Program-made: the position numbers and the translations under genes | In this document: piece by piece, positions 22,716 to 28,908 of the stretch | How positions within the stretch are numbered: position 1 is the first letter of the stretch | How the letters are laid out: each line of letters opens with the position of its first letter | DNA from: a virus | DNA length: 28,908 nt | Reading direction: 5' to 3' (one strand) | IMG/VR virus record: IMGVR_UViG_3300031687_001299 | Coordinates: 1-28,908 of that record | Notes under the pieces: model-generated | Databases searched by the model: none | The model's input: only the letters and a program-made list of their open reading frames with translations | What the model was told of the DNA's origin: nothing

Positions 22716-22784
22716 TAAGTGTTATATAAGTGTAACTTATGTAATGATATAAATTTCAGTAATATAAAGAAGGAGAGGTTTACA

Positions 22785-22961
22785 ATGACCACAGCTACAT
22801 TCGGTGAAGTAGCGAAGCTCATAGGAACCAATGTTGAAAGACTAAAAGAAAACGAGAAAGTTTGTTTTCTTTGTGATGCGATTCAATTAGTAGCGATAAT
22901 GATTGCTCCGTTACTTTTGCCCATAGGAATAATTTACGGTACATACGTCGGAGGTTTCTAA
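22785..22961 (+). CDS. Small membrane protein, 58 residues
   Basis: ATG 22785 is chosen because AAGGAGAGG lies 7 bases upstream; a longer frame from 22719 would start just after the late promoter without such a site. The product has a soluble N-terminal half (MTTATFGEVAKLIGTNVERL), a CFLC pair and one C-terminal membrane segment (about 34-56, LVAIMIAPLLLPIGIIYGTY). It is coupled with the next tiny membrane protein (TAATG). Size and late timing fit a holin or lysis helper, but no holin family is recognised. Confidence 0.75.
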   Translation: MTTATFGEVAKLIGTNVERLKENEKVCFLCDAIQLVAIMIAPLLLPIGIIYGTYVGGF

Positions 22962-23068
22962 TGAAAGCTCTTACCAAGTACATGTATTATGGAAGACTGT
23001 TAGTATTATTAATGCCAATGATTGGTGTTAGTTTTACTCTCATAACCTTTTATAATTATACCAGTTAA
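22961..23068 (+). CDS. Tiny membrane protein, 35 residues
   Basis: ATG 22961 overlaps the upstream stop, and GGAGG lies 6 bases before it, a strong start. The product (MKALTKYMYYGRLLVLLMPM and onward, ending FYNYTS) is one membrane segment with a basic N-terminus. It is the second gene of the late unit that ends at the terminator 23088-23112. Function unknown; it may work with the upstream membrane protein. Confidence 0.65.
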   Translation: MKALTKYMYYGRLLVLLMPMIGVSFTLITFYNYTS

Positions 23069-23087
23069 TCTAGACTCATAGATCGGA

Positions 23088-23112
23088 ATGGCACCCTCGG
23101 GTGCCGTTTTTG
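23088..23112 (+). terminator. Rho-independent terminator
   Basis: GGCACC (23090-23095) pairs with GGTGCC (23100-23105) around a CTCG tetraloop and is followed by GTTTTTG. It closes the small membrane protein unit. Confidence 0.88.
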
Positions 23113-23133
23113 TGATTACGGTACTCTGGGCTC

Positions 23134-23167
23134 TTTACAAATACCCCTAACGATTGTATAATAAATA
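23134..23167 (+). promoter_or_regulatory. Overlapping sigma70-type and late-type promoter
   Basis: TTTACA (23134-23139), 17 bases, TATAAT (23157-23162) form a host-type promoter. The -10 overlaps AATAAATA (23160-23167), a late-type core. The ATG at 23173 is 10 bases after the TATAAT and 5 after the late core, with no Shine-Dalgarno. Confidence 0.65.
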
Positions 23168-23172
23168 CTATT

Positions 23173-23310
23173 ATGCGTAAAAAGAAACTAACTAAGATTA
23201 GAAATCCTGTAGCCCGTTATGCGAAATTGTTTAACAAGGCCACCGTAGTACCGGATAAAACTAAGTACAATCGAAAGAAGGATAAAGTAGTACCTGACGA
23301 CGCAGACTAA
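23173..23310 (+). CDS. Small basic conserved phage protein, 45 residues
   Basis: The product MRKKKLTKIRNPVARYAKLF continues with DKTKYNRKKDK and an acidic end. The NPVA-(x)n-KFN/LFN and DKTKY-x-RK pattern is one I recall from small conserved proteins of T4-like cyanophages; the function is not known. Strong positive charge suggests nucleic acid or RNA polymerase binding. The gene follows an overlapping early/late promoter and its start should be leaderless or nearly so. The next gene begins 13 bases after its stop. Confidence 0.75.
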   Translation: MRKKKLTKIRNPVARYAKLFNKATVVPDKTKYNRKKDKVVPDDAD

Positions 23311-23323
23311 TAAAGGAGGAACC

Positions 23324-23806
23324 ATGAATAAACTATGGATAACATTACCAATATTATTTTTTGTTATGATGACAGCGCAAGAAGTAAATGCGGATGAGAG
23401 AGAGATAGAATGTTTAGCACAGAACATTTATCATGAAGCCAGAAGTGAATCTACAGCAGGAAGAATGGCTGTGGCTCTAGTAACCATTAATAGAGTTAAT
23501 GATAGAAGATTTCCTGACTCAATATGTGGTGTTGTAAAGCAAACCAAATATTATCCCAGCGGGAATATAGATTTACATTCATGCCAATTCAGTTGGTACT
23601 GTGATGGCAAACCAGACACCATTGGAGACGAAGACTGTTATAAAGAAATACTATTAATAGCCGAAGTCATGTATACATACGAAACCGAAGATTTTACTGA
23701 GGGATCGTTGTGGTACCACAGTCCAAAAGTAAAACCTAAATGGTCTATGGTATATAATAAAACCATAAAGATAGATAACCATATCTTCTATAAAGATGTT
23801 GACTAA
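23324..23806 (+). CDS. Cell wall hydrolase, SleB/CwlJ type, with signal peptide
   Basis: The 160-residue protein has a signal peptide (MNKLWITLPILFFVMMTAQE, cleavage near VNA|DE, residue 23) and a SleB-type hydrolase domain: CLAQNIYHEARSES with the conserved Glu E38, AGRMAVALVTINRV, FPDSICGVV and SLWYHSP. These enzymes cut peptidoglycan (lytic transglycosylase or amidase-type activity). It is a likely endolysin, exported by the host Sec system and then needing holin or membrane depolarisation for release if the leader is retained. The ribosome binding site AAAGGAGGA is close to ideal. Its stop overlaps the -35 region of the epimerase promoter. Confidence 0.85.
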   Translation: MNKLWITLPILFFVMMTAQEVNADEREIECLAQNIYHEARSESTAGRMAVALVTINRVNDRRFPDSICGVVKQTKYYPSGNIDLHSCQFSWYCDGKPDTIGDEDCYKEILLIAEVMYTYETEDFTEGSLWYHSPKVKPKWSMVYNKTIKIDNHIFYKDVD

Positions 23807-23827
23807 AGCATTCAACGGTCGTATAAT
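23799..23827 (+). promoter_or_regulatory. Sigma70-type promoter, TTGACT-N17-TATAAT
   Basis: TTGACT (23799-23804) overlaps the stop codon of the cell wall hydrolase gene. After 17 bases comes TATAAT (23822-23827), which ends 6 bases before the ATG at 23834, so +1 should fall on or next to the start codon. It should drive the epimerase-gp33-gp59 genes. Confidence 0.8.
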
Positions 23828-23833
23828 AAGCAC

Positions 23834-24697
23834 ATGTTAACAGATAAACCTAATATAATAGTTACGGGCGGTTGTGGTTTTATAGGAAGCCACTTAACCA
23901 GAAGGCTATTGGATAATGGATTCGCCGTTACTGTTATAGATGACAACAGAGCAGGCGATGTATTTTACAAGCATGACTATGTTGAATATTGGAAAGCAGA
24001 TGTTAAGACTTTTAATCCTCATAAAGCTCAAATAGAACCACCTGTAGCAATATTTCATTTAGCAAATAGTCCTCGAGTAAGACGTTCTTTAGAATATCCT
24101 ACAGACACTATTGTTAATAATATTGGAACTACATGTGCGGTAGCCGACTGGGCTAGGATATTTAATATTAAATTGTTCTTTGCGACATCGTCTAGTACAC
24201 AATACAACGAGTCTAGAGGCAACCCTTATACATTCAGTAAAATTGTGTGTGAGGAAACATTAGGTTTATATAGAAATTTGTATTCATTAGATTATGTTCT
24301 CATGTTCTTTTATAATGTTTACGGACCTGGCGAGGCTGACTATGGAGAACATAGTACTGTCGTTAGGAAATTTAAAAAGGATTATTTAGCAGGTAATCCG
24401 TTAACTGTTTTTGGAACAGGAAACAAAGAAAGAGACTTTACGCATGTTGATGATGTGGTTCAAGGGTTATTACAACTATTGGCAGATCCACAGTTACCAT
24501 CGACAGCGCATTTCGGGAAAGGTGATCCCAAAACAATTACATCTATTGCAGATGCATTTGATCACCATGTTGTACATTCATTTGATAGACAGGGGGAAGC
24601 ACAAAAAACCTTGTGCCAGGAACCTTATATAGAATGCCCTAATGATGTACATGATTATATTAAACAATGGGTTAAGGAGAATGAACGTGATGCCTAG
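23834..24697 (+). CDS. NAD-dependent epimerase/dehydratase (extended SDR)
   Basis: The 287-residue protein has the nucleotide-binding TGGCGFIGSH (11-20, G-x-x-G-x-x-G), an acidic residue after strand 2 (VIDD), FHLAN in place of the usual HLAA, FATSSST (about 116-122) and the catalytic Y132-x-x-x-K136. The FFYNVYGPGE and ERDFTHVDDV blocks are typical of sugar-nucleotide epimerases such as UDP-glucose 4-epimerase. It probably makes a nucleotide sugar for glycosylation of phage DNA or host surface glycans; the exact sugar is unknown. There is no Shine-Dalgarno: the ATG is at the expected +1. Confidence 0.88.
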   Translation: MLTDKPNIIVTGGCGFIGSHLTRRLLDNGFAVTVIDDNRAGDVFYKHDYVEYWKADVKTFNPHKAQIEPPVAIFHLANSPRVRRSLEYPTDTIVNNIGTTCAVADWARIFNIKLFFATSSSTQYNESRGNPYTFSKIVCEETLGLYRNLYSLDYVLMFFYNVYGPGEADYGEHSTVVRKFKKDYLAGNPLTVFGTGNKERDFTHVDDVVQGLLQLLADPQLPSTAHFGKGDPKTITSIADAFDHHVVHSFDRQGEAQKTLCQEPYIECPNDVHDYIKQWVKENERDA

Positions 24698-24986
24698 AAT
24701 AGTAGTGGATAACACGATAGAAATGACAAAAGAAAAAATATCAGATATATTTTTAGTAACAAAAGAGTTTCACACCTCTACAGAGTTTTCACAACATATC
24801 GAGAGAATGTCTTTTAACACGAACTCTGGCTGTATGGATATGATAGTAGACTATTGTATTAAGCGGGAAATAGAGATAGAAAGTATAGGGAAGTTTTTAA
24901 CTTCAAATCTAAAAGCTAAAATTAAAGAAGAAGCTTTGGATTTAAATTTACTTAAGGAAAAAAGAAAGGCAACACTACCTTTATAA
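24690..24986 (+). CDS. 33: gp33, late promoter transcription accessory protein
   Basis: The 98-residue protein from ATG 24690 has the C-terminal pattern of marine T4-like gp33: CIKREIEIESIGKFLTSNLK, EALDLNLLKEK and the LPL end. gp33 links RNA polymerase with the sliding clamp and, with gp55, turns on TATAAATA late promoters, which are present in this window. AAGGAG lies 10 bases upstream; ATG 24681 would be too close to it. It overlaps the epimerase gene by 8 bases and is coupled with gp59 (TAATG), in the T4 order 33-59-32. Confidence 0.85.
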   Translation: MPRIVVDNTIEMTKEKISDIFLVTKEFHTSTEFSQHIERMSFNTNSGCMDMIVDYCIKREIEIESIGKFLTSNLKAKIKEEALDLNLLKEKRKATLPL

Positions 24987-25594
24987 TGGAACCCTTTGAC
25001 GTTTATAAGATTTACTTGGCTTTAAAGTTGCACTTTACAACTGAGTCTTATGACGTTACGAAACACAAGTTTGCAGCCAAAGGTAAAAAGGAAACATTCT
25101 TAAAACGAAAAGACCTTTTAGTTCTACGCAAACTTGCCAGGGACTTCACAAGACAAACTATCATTGATATACTTGTTGCTAACTTTGTAAGTGGTGATAG
25201 GTGGGGAGGAATGTTTGACACAGAGTCAATGGAAACATACAAAAAATGGAATGCTAATAAACAAAAAATAGCATATACATTTGAACAGGATCTTAATTCC
25301 ATTCAACTAAGAATGGAAAAGGATAATATTGAAGACGCTACAGTAGCTACTGGACACCCTTTAATATTTAAAATGTTACTTGGTAAACAAATAACATTGG
25401 AGACGGTGGTTATATTAAATAAAGAATTGAACTTTGTTAATGACTTTAAAGACGATCTTATACTAAAAGACACATGTTTATTGGTAAACAAGTATACACC
25501 TTTTATAGGTAAAAATACCAAAAACATACATCTAAAGCATCTAGATCTTATAAATATAATTGCTAGGACTAGAAGTAGTTCTAATACATCGTAA
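24986..25594 (+). CDS. 59: gp59, loader of the gp41 replicative helicase
   Basis: The 202-residue protein starts MEPFDVYKIYLALKLHFT, typical of T4-like gp59, with YDVTKHKFAAKGKKETFLKR, then VANFVSGDRWGGMF and a basic all-helical C-terminal half (HPLIFKMLLGKQITLETVVI). gp59 binds forked DNA and gp32 and loads the gp41 helicase. The position between gp33 and gp32 is the same as in T4. It has few Cys and no enzyme motif, as expected for this family. Confidence 0.88.
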   Translation: MEPFDVYKIYLALKLHFTTESYDVTKHKFAAKGKKETFLKRKDLLVLRKLARDFTRQTIIDILVANFVSGDRWGGMFDTESMETYKKWNANKQKIAYTFEQDLNSIQLRMEKDNIEDATVATGHPLIFKMLLGKQITLETVVILNKELNFVNDFKDDLILKDTCLLVNKYTPFIGKNTKNIHLKHLDLINIIARTRSSSNTS

Positions 25595-25614
25595 AATAAA
25601 ACGTAATAAAACGT
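25595..25614 (+). repeat. Tandem AATAAAACGT repeat in the gp32 leader
   Basis: AATAAAACGT occurs twice in tandem (25595-25604 and 25605-25614), followed by a degenerate third copy (AAACACAACG). It is A-rich and unstructured, 28 bases before the gp32 start. T4 gp32 represses its own translation by binding an unstructured A/U-rich leader, so this is a candidate operator. Confidence 0.55.
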
Positions 25615-25642
25615 AAACACAACGCAATACAGGAGAATATAT

Positions 25643-26563
25643 ATGTCGTTTAATACACTTTCAGAGCTTCGTAATCAACGAGGCAAATTCGATAACTTGA
25701 TGAAAGAAGTCGAAAAAATAGCAAACCCTAAATCTAACTTTCAGAAAGATGAACGGGAATGGAAACCCACAGTAGACAAAGCAGGAAACGGTTATGCCGT
25801 CGTTCGGTTTTTGCCTGCACCACAAGGCGAAGATATGCCATGGGTTAGAGTTTTCAATCATGGCTTCCAAGGCCCTGGTGGAAAATGGTATATCGAGAAC
25901 TCTCTCACTACACTCAACAAACAAGATCCAGTTTCAGAATTAAACTCTGAACTTTGGAATTCTGGTGTTGAAGCTAACAAAGAAATAGCTCGTAAACAGA
26001 AGAGACGCTTAAATTATTATGCTAACATCCTAGTCGTTGAAGATAAAGGAAACCCAGCTAATGAAGGACAAGTATTCCTTTACAAGTTTGGTAAAAAGAT
26101 CTTTGACAAAATTAAAGATGTTATGCAGCCTCAATTTGAAGACGAAAATCCAGTTAATCCTTTTGATTTCTGGGAAGGCGCTAACTTCAAGTTAAAAATT
26201 AGACAGGTAGAAGGATATCGTAATTATGATAAAAGTGAATTTGATTCCCCAAGCCCGGTAGCAGATGATGATGCTAAAATTGAAGGTCTATGGCAAACAC
26301 AACATTCCTTATCGGGTGTTGTAGCTCCAGACCAATTTAAATCTTATGAGGAGTTAAAAGCTAAATTGGACTTAGTCCTAAAAGGCCAGACAGCTCCAAC
26401 AGCAGAGTCTATATCAGCTACTACTAATGATGCAGATGACGACCATTTTATGGAAAAAGTGAAAAGCGTCCAAGCAGCACCAGCAGTATCAGCTCCTGAG
26501 TCTACAGATTCAGATGAGGATGATACGTTATCTTACTTCAAGTCCCTTGCAGAAGATAACTAA
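25643..26563 (+). CDS. 32: gp32, single-stranded DNA-binding protein
   Basis: The 306-residue protein matches T4 gp32 in order: an N-terminal cooperativity segment (MSFNTLSELRNQRGKFDNLM), the OB-fold core with YAVVRFLPAP, VFNHGFQGPGGKWYIENS, NYYANILVV, GKKIFDKIKDVM and FWEGANFKLKIRQVEGYRNY, and an acidic C-terminal tail (DSDEDDTLSYFKSLAEDN) that binds partners. The product has no Cys: at the T4 zinc-site positions C77, C87 and C90 it has Ser87, Asp95 and Ser98, so the zinc ribbon is lost, although the His (H73) remains. AGGAGA lies 7 bases upstream. It probably uses the tandem-repeat leader for self-regulation and is followed by a terminator. Confidence 0.95.
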   Translation: MSFNTLSELRNQRGKFDNLMKEVEKIANPKSNFQKDEREWKPTVDKAGNGYAVVRFLPAPQGEDMPWVRVFNHGFQGPGGKWYIENSLTTLNKQDPVSELNSELWNSGVEANKEIARKQKRRLNYYANILVVEDKGNPANEGQVFLYKFGKKIFDKIKDVMQPQFEDENPVNPFDFWEGANFKLKIRQVEGYRNYDKSEFDSPSPVADDDAKIEGLWQTQHSLSGVVAPDQFKSYEELKAKLDLVLKGQTAPTAESISATTNDADDDHFMEKVKSVQAAPAVSAPESTDSDEDDTLSYFKSLAEDN

Positions 26564-26579
26564 ACTTTCAAAGTTTTGG

Positions 26580-26604
26580 AGGCTCCTTACGGGGCCTTCT
26601 TTTT
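26580..26604 (+). terminator. Rho-independent terminator after gp32
   Basis: AGGCTCC (26580-26586) pairs with GGGGCCT (26591-26597), one G-T pair, around a TTAC loop, followed by TCTTTTT. Confidence 0.88.
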
Positions 26605-26610
26605 GACTTT

Positions 26611-26618
26611 AATAAATA
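26611..26618 (+). promoter_or_regulatory. Late-type promoter (AATAAATA)
   Basis: AATAAATA, a variant of the TATAAATA late core, ends 4 bases before the ATG at 26623, directly after the gp32 terminator. No Shine-Dalgarno is present, again suggesting a leaderless transcript. Confidence 0.6.
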
Positions 26619-26622
26619 CAGT

Positions 26623-27666
26623 ATGAAGTACCATATATTATATAGTAGCGGAGATGTTGTAAAAAACAATAGTTCTAATACGACTCTATGGCCATACAAC
26701 GAAGAAGCAGAAAAGGTTATTACTTGGGAATTAAATGACTACACCTTAACTAGGAAGTTCATACATCTACATCAAAAAATGTTTGATAATGCTACTATAC
26801 AAGATGGCGGTAGATATCTCGCACAAGAACAGAGTATATGTACTAGCGTATCTGCAGAGTCTATATTAGAGTCTAGAAGGCATCATAATAGTCTAATAAG
26901 AACATTACAAGCATTAAAAAAAGCTCCTAAGGTTAATGGCCAACCTCCCATAACATTTGATACTCCAGACTCTTTACTTGTTAATGAATTAGATCCTTAT
27001 GATAGGTGTGAGGATAAATTTAATAAAGGGCATTATCATTTTGAAACACAGGCAAAAATATGGCAAGACGCTCATGTAATAGAAAAGGTTAATATAGAGT
27101 ATTATATGAATGTTGTTAGGATACTCTCAGAATTAAATGAAACGTGCCATTACAACGAACAAACGCTCTACAATGTTCAACCTGAAGAATACAGAACAGT
27201 TTTAAAATACACATATCTATCTCATAACAGTAAACCAGACTACTTACGAGCTCATAATTTTACTGATAAATTAGAAGATAAAGACTATGAACATTTCTGT
27301 TTTCAATCAGGCAAAAAGGCTAATACGTTATTTCTAGACTTTGGAACTGTTGGTAAATCCCTAACAGAAGTAGCATCGACAAATGATTTAGAGTTACTGC
27401 ATACAAAAGGAGTAACACAACAAACATCTATAAACCCTTGGGTTAGATATGATTGGTCAGTAGGAGCTGAAAAAACAGAAGATAGGTACAATGAATGGTT
27501 AATAAATAATAACGTAAAAGATTATTATGATTTATCATTACCTATGATGACACCTGGGTTGCACCCATTAGGAGAATGTATATCTCATGATTTTTCAACA
27601 CCCAAAGAGTTCGCGGATTATATAGAAGCAACTCCTAAAATAGTAGGAACTAAACTTGAAATATAA
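26623..27666 (+). CDS. Unknown phage protein, related to 9007-10014
   Basis: This is a 347-residue soluble protein without recognised catalytic motifs. It shares the order of elements with the unknown protein of the radical SAM operon: a helix with RRHHNSLIRTLQAL, a helix with VRILSELNETCHYNEQTLYN, then LFLDFGTVGKSLTEV with following ND-x-EL, and a C-terminal YNEWLINNN segment before a Gly-Leu region. This suggests one phage protein family with at least two members here. Function unknown. It starts right behind a late-type promoter and overlaps the desaturase gene by 11 bases. Confidence 0.8.
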   Translation: MKYHILYSSGDVVKNNSSNTTLWPYNEEAEKVITWELNDYTLTRKFIHLHQKMFDNATIQDGGRYLAQEQSICTSVSAESILESRRHHNSLIRTLQALKKAPKVNGQPPITFDTPDSLLVNELDPYDRCEDKFNKGHYHFETQAKIWQDAHVIEKVNIEYYMNVVRILSELNETCHYNEQTLYNVQPEEYRTVLKYTYLSHNSKPDYLRAHNFTDKLEDKDYEHFCFQSGKKANTLFLDFGTVGKSLTEVASTNDLELLHTKGVTQQTSINPWVRYDWSVGAEKTEDRYNEWLINNNVKDYYDLSLPMMTPGLHPLGECISHDFSTPKEFADYIEATPKIVGTKLEI

Positions 27667-28372
27667 GACTAAAACAATACTTAAACTTTTTATACTATTC
27701 TCTACAGCAATAGCAGGCTTAGGATATTGGTTTACACACGGAGCAACAGTAACAGAGTTCATTCTGTATTTTGTATTACTGTCTTTTGTTTCACGAATAG
27801 CAAATGCAGGATATCATAGGTGGTTAACACATAACCAATTTGAACCTACATGGTTGGGTAAAAAGATAATGCTATATTTCATGGTGCTTACAGGTGAAGC
27901 TCCTCCAGGACATTATGTAATAGCACACTTAAACCATCACAAATACACAGATAAAGAAGGCGATCCTCATGGTCCAAACCAAATAGGTTTTTGGAATTTA
28001 GCATTAGGACAATTTAATGTAACAAAGCCTGCCTTTATGCGAAACTATGCTAAGCACAAAGACGCACAATGGGTTACTAAACATTACTGGAATTTATACT
28101 TTGCCAATTGGATAGTATTTGCCTTAATAAATCCTTACTTAAATGTTTGGTTGGCATGTATGTTTGCTTGGAGTTGGTTACAAATGATTAATCTTAATTG
28201 GAGAGGCCATGGCGGAACAGACGCATCACCTACAAACTTAGGTATACTCTCAAATTTGTTTATGGGTGGAGAAGACTATCACAAGAACCATCATGTTAAT
28301 CCAGGCAATCTTGTAATGGGAAAATGGGATACGACAGGTAAATACTTAGTCCCTTGGTTGTTATCAAAATGA
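27656..28372 (+). CDS. Fatty acid desaturase, second type
   Basis: The 238-residue integral membrane di-iron enzyme starts at TTG 27656, with AGGA 7 bases upstream, inside the end of the previous gene. Histidine boxes are HRWLTH (54-59), HLNHH (91-95) and YHKNHH (H209, H212, H213), and GDPHGP follows the second box. Hydrophobic segments flank the boxes. It differs clearly from the desaturase at 2067 (for example HREHH there, HLNHH here), so it is not a recent duplicate. It would introduce a double bond in host acyl chains with O2 and electrons from a ferredoxin-type donor. The 4-base overlap with the next gene (ATGA) indicates coupling. Confidence 0.88.
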   Translation: MKYKTKTILKLFILFSTAIAGLGYWFTHGATVTEFILYFVLLSFVSRIANAGYHRWLTHNQFEPTWLGKKIMLYFMVLTGEAPPGHYVIAHLNHHKYTDKEGDPHGPNQIGFWNLALGQFNVTKPAFMRNYAKHKDAQWVTKHYWNLYFANWIVFALINPYLNVWLACMFAWSWLQMINLNWRGHGGTDASPTNLGILSNLFMGGEDYHKNHHVNPGNLVMGKWDTTGKYLVPWLLSK

Positions 28373-28908
28373 AAAAGATATTAGGACTACCAATACTTCA
28401 TGTAAAAAATGTTGGTGAACACCTACTTCCTACGATGCAGAAATCTATTGATACATTACAATCACATAAAGAACATTGGGATAGACAAAAGAGTAAATTA
28501 TCAGTATACACAGAAAGCGGCGAGCACAAATTTAAATTAAAACAAGATCCAATGGAAGGTGTAGAGGGTTGGCAGGACCTTAGAAAGATTATTAAAGGCC
28601 ATGTAATGGATTACTTTACATCTACACAACCTATAGACGAAGACTTCCAATCGGATCAAGACAGGTTATTACGAGATGAGTTAGATACCTATTGGCACAG
28701 TTATGCTTGGTATACTTATTTTGATGAAAGAGACTCTTACAGTTGGCACGCACACGGGCAATATTATTTAATAGCCACTTATTATGTAAGAGCAGAAGAA
28801 GAACATGCGCCATTACAGTTTAAATCTCCCTTGTCAGATATGTACACTACATGGGCATTGGGAACAAAGGCAACAAACTTAGAAGAGACAATACAACCAG
28901 AGACAGGA
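28369..28908 (+). CDS. 2OG-Fe(II) oxygenase-like protein, partial (runs off the right edge)
   Basis: The frame starts at ATG 28369 (overlapping the desaturase stop) and is open to the window end, 180 codons. The pattern WYTYFDERDSYSWHAHGQYY at 114-133 with H127-A-H129, then LIATYYV and APLQFKSPL, resembles the putative 2OG-Fe(II) oxygenase family common in T4-like marine phages (H-x-H followed by an S/A-x-x-Y-Y strand and l-x-F-x-(S/D)P). The distal His and Arg lie beyond the edge. It is the third oxygenase-like gene of the window. Confidence 0.7.
   Translation, partial: MKKILGLPILHVKNVGEHLLPTMQKSIDTLQSHKEHWDRQKSKLSVYTESGEHKFKLKQDPMEGVEGWQDLRKIIKGHVMDYFTSTQPIDEDFQSDQDRLLRDELDTYWHSYAWYTYFDERDSYSWHAHGQYYLIATYYVRAEEEHAPLQFKSPLSDMYTTWALGTKATNLEETIQPETG

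Overview
The window reads as part of the genome of a marine T4-like myovirus (tailed dsDNA phage). It carries the T4 replication/late-transcription trio in T4 order, gp33 (24690-24986), gp59 helicase loader (24986-25594) and gp32 ssDNA-binding protein (25643-26563). It also has PhoH, a PD-(D/E)XK exonuclease, a tRNA-Arg(UCU), several small proteins of the kind found in T4-like cyanophages, and repeated TATAAATA-type late promoters. The DNA is AT-rich, genes overlap by a few bases, and there is no rRNA, transposase or integrase. The host cannot be read directly; a marine Gram-negative bacterium (SAR11 or another proteobacterium) fits the secreted, lipoprotein and cytochrome c-type genes.

Layout. 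(1) 1-1561, minus strand: two secreted proteins, one with a long Asn/Thr-rich repeat. (2) 1562-1755: divergent late promoters. (3) 1756-17254, plus strand: an almost gapless 17-gene late operon. It encodes a membrane protein, a fatty acid desaturase, a 2OG-Fe(II) hydroxylase-like protein, a GNAT acetyltransferase, a 7Fe ferredoxin (FdxA type), a methyltransferase-like protein, six radical SAM proteins each with an N-terminal four-Cys auxiliary-cluster motif, an unknown protein, an SGNH hydrolase, a 44-residue protein, a second 2OG oxygenase-like protein and a NodU/TobZ-type carbamoyltransferase. (4) 17257-20691: PhoH, a MESH1/SpoT-type HD hydrolase behind a sigma70-like promoter, small proteins behind a perfect consensus sigma70 promoter, the exonuclease and the tRNA. 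(5) 20697-23112: three short late units: a secreted cytochrome c/copper type II monooxygenase fusion, a lipoprotein, and two tiny membrane proteins; the last two units end in rho-independent terminators. (6) 23134-26604: early/middle replication region with a SleB-type cell wall hydrolase, a sugar-nucleotide epimerase, gp33, gp59, gp32 and a terminator. (7) 26611-end: a late unit with an unknown protein, a second desaturase and a third 2OG oxygenase-like protein, cut by the window edge.

The most unusual content is the late radical SAM operon with its own ferredoxin, which looks like a self-contained biosynthetic or modification system, and the secreted cytochrome-copper monooxygenase, whose metal ligands match peptidylglycine alpha-hydroxylating monooxygenase (PHM). 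A regulatory oddity is that most promoters lie so close to the start codon that the mRNAs should be leaderless or nearly so.
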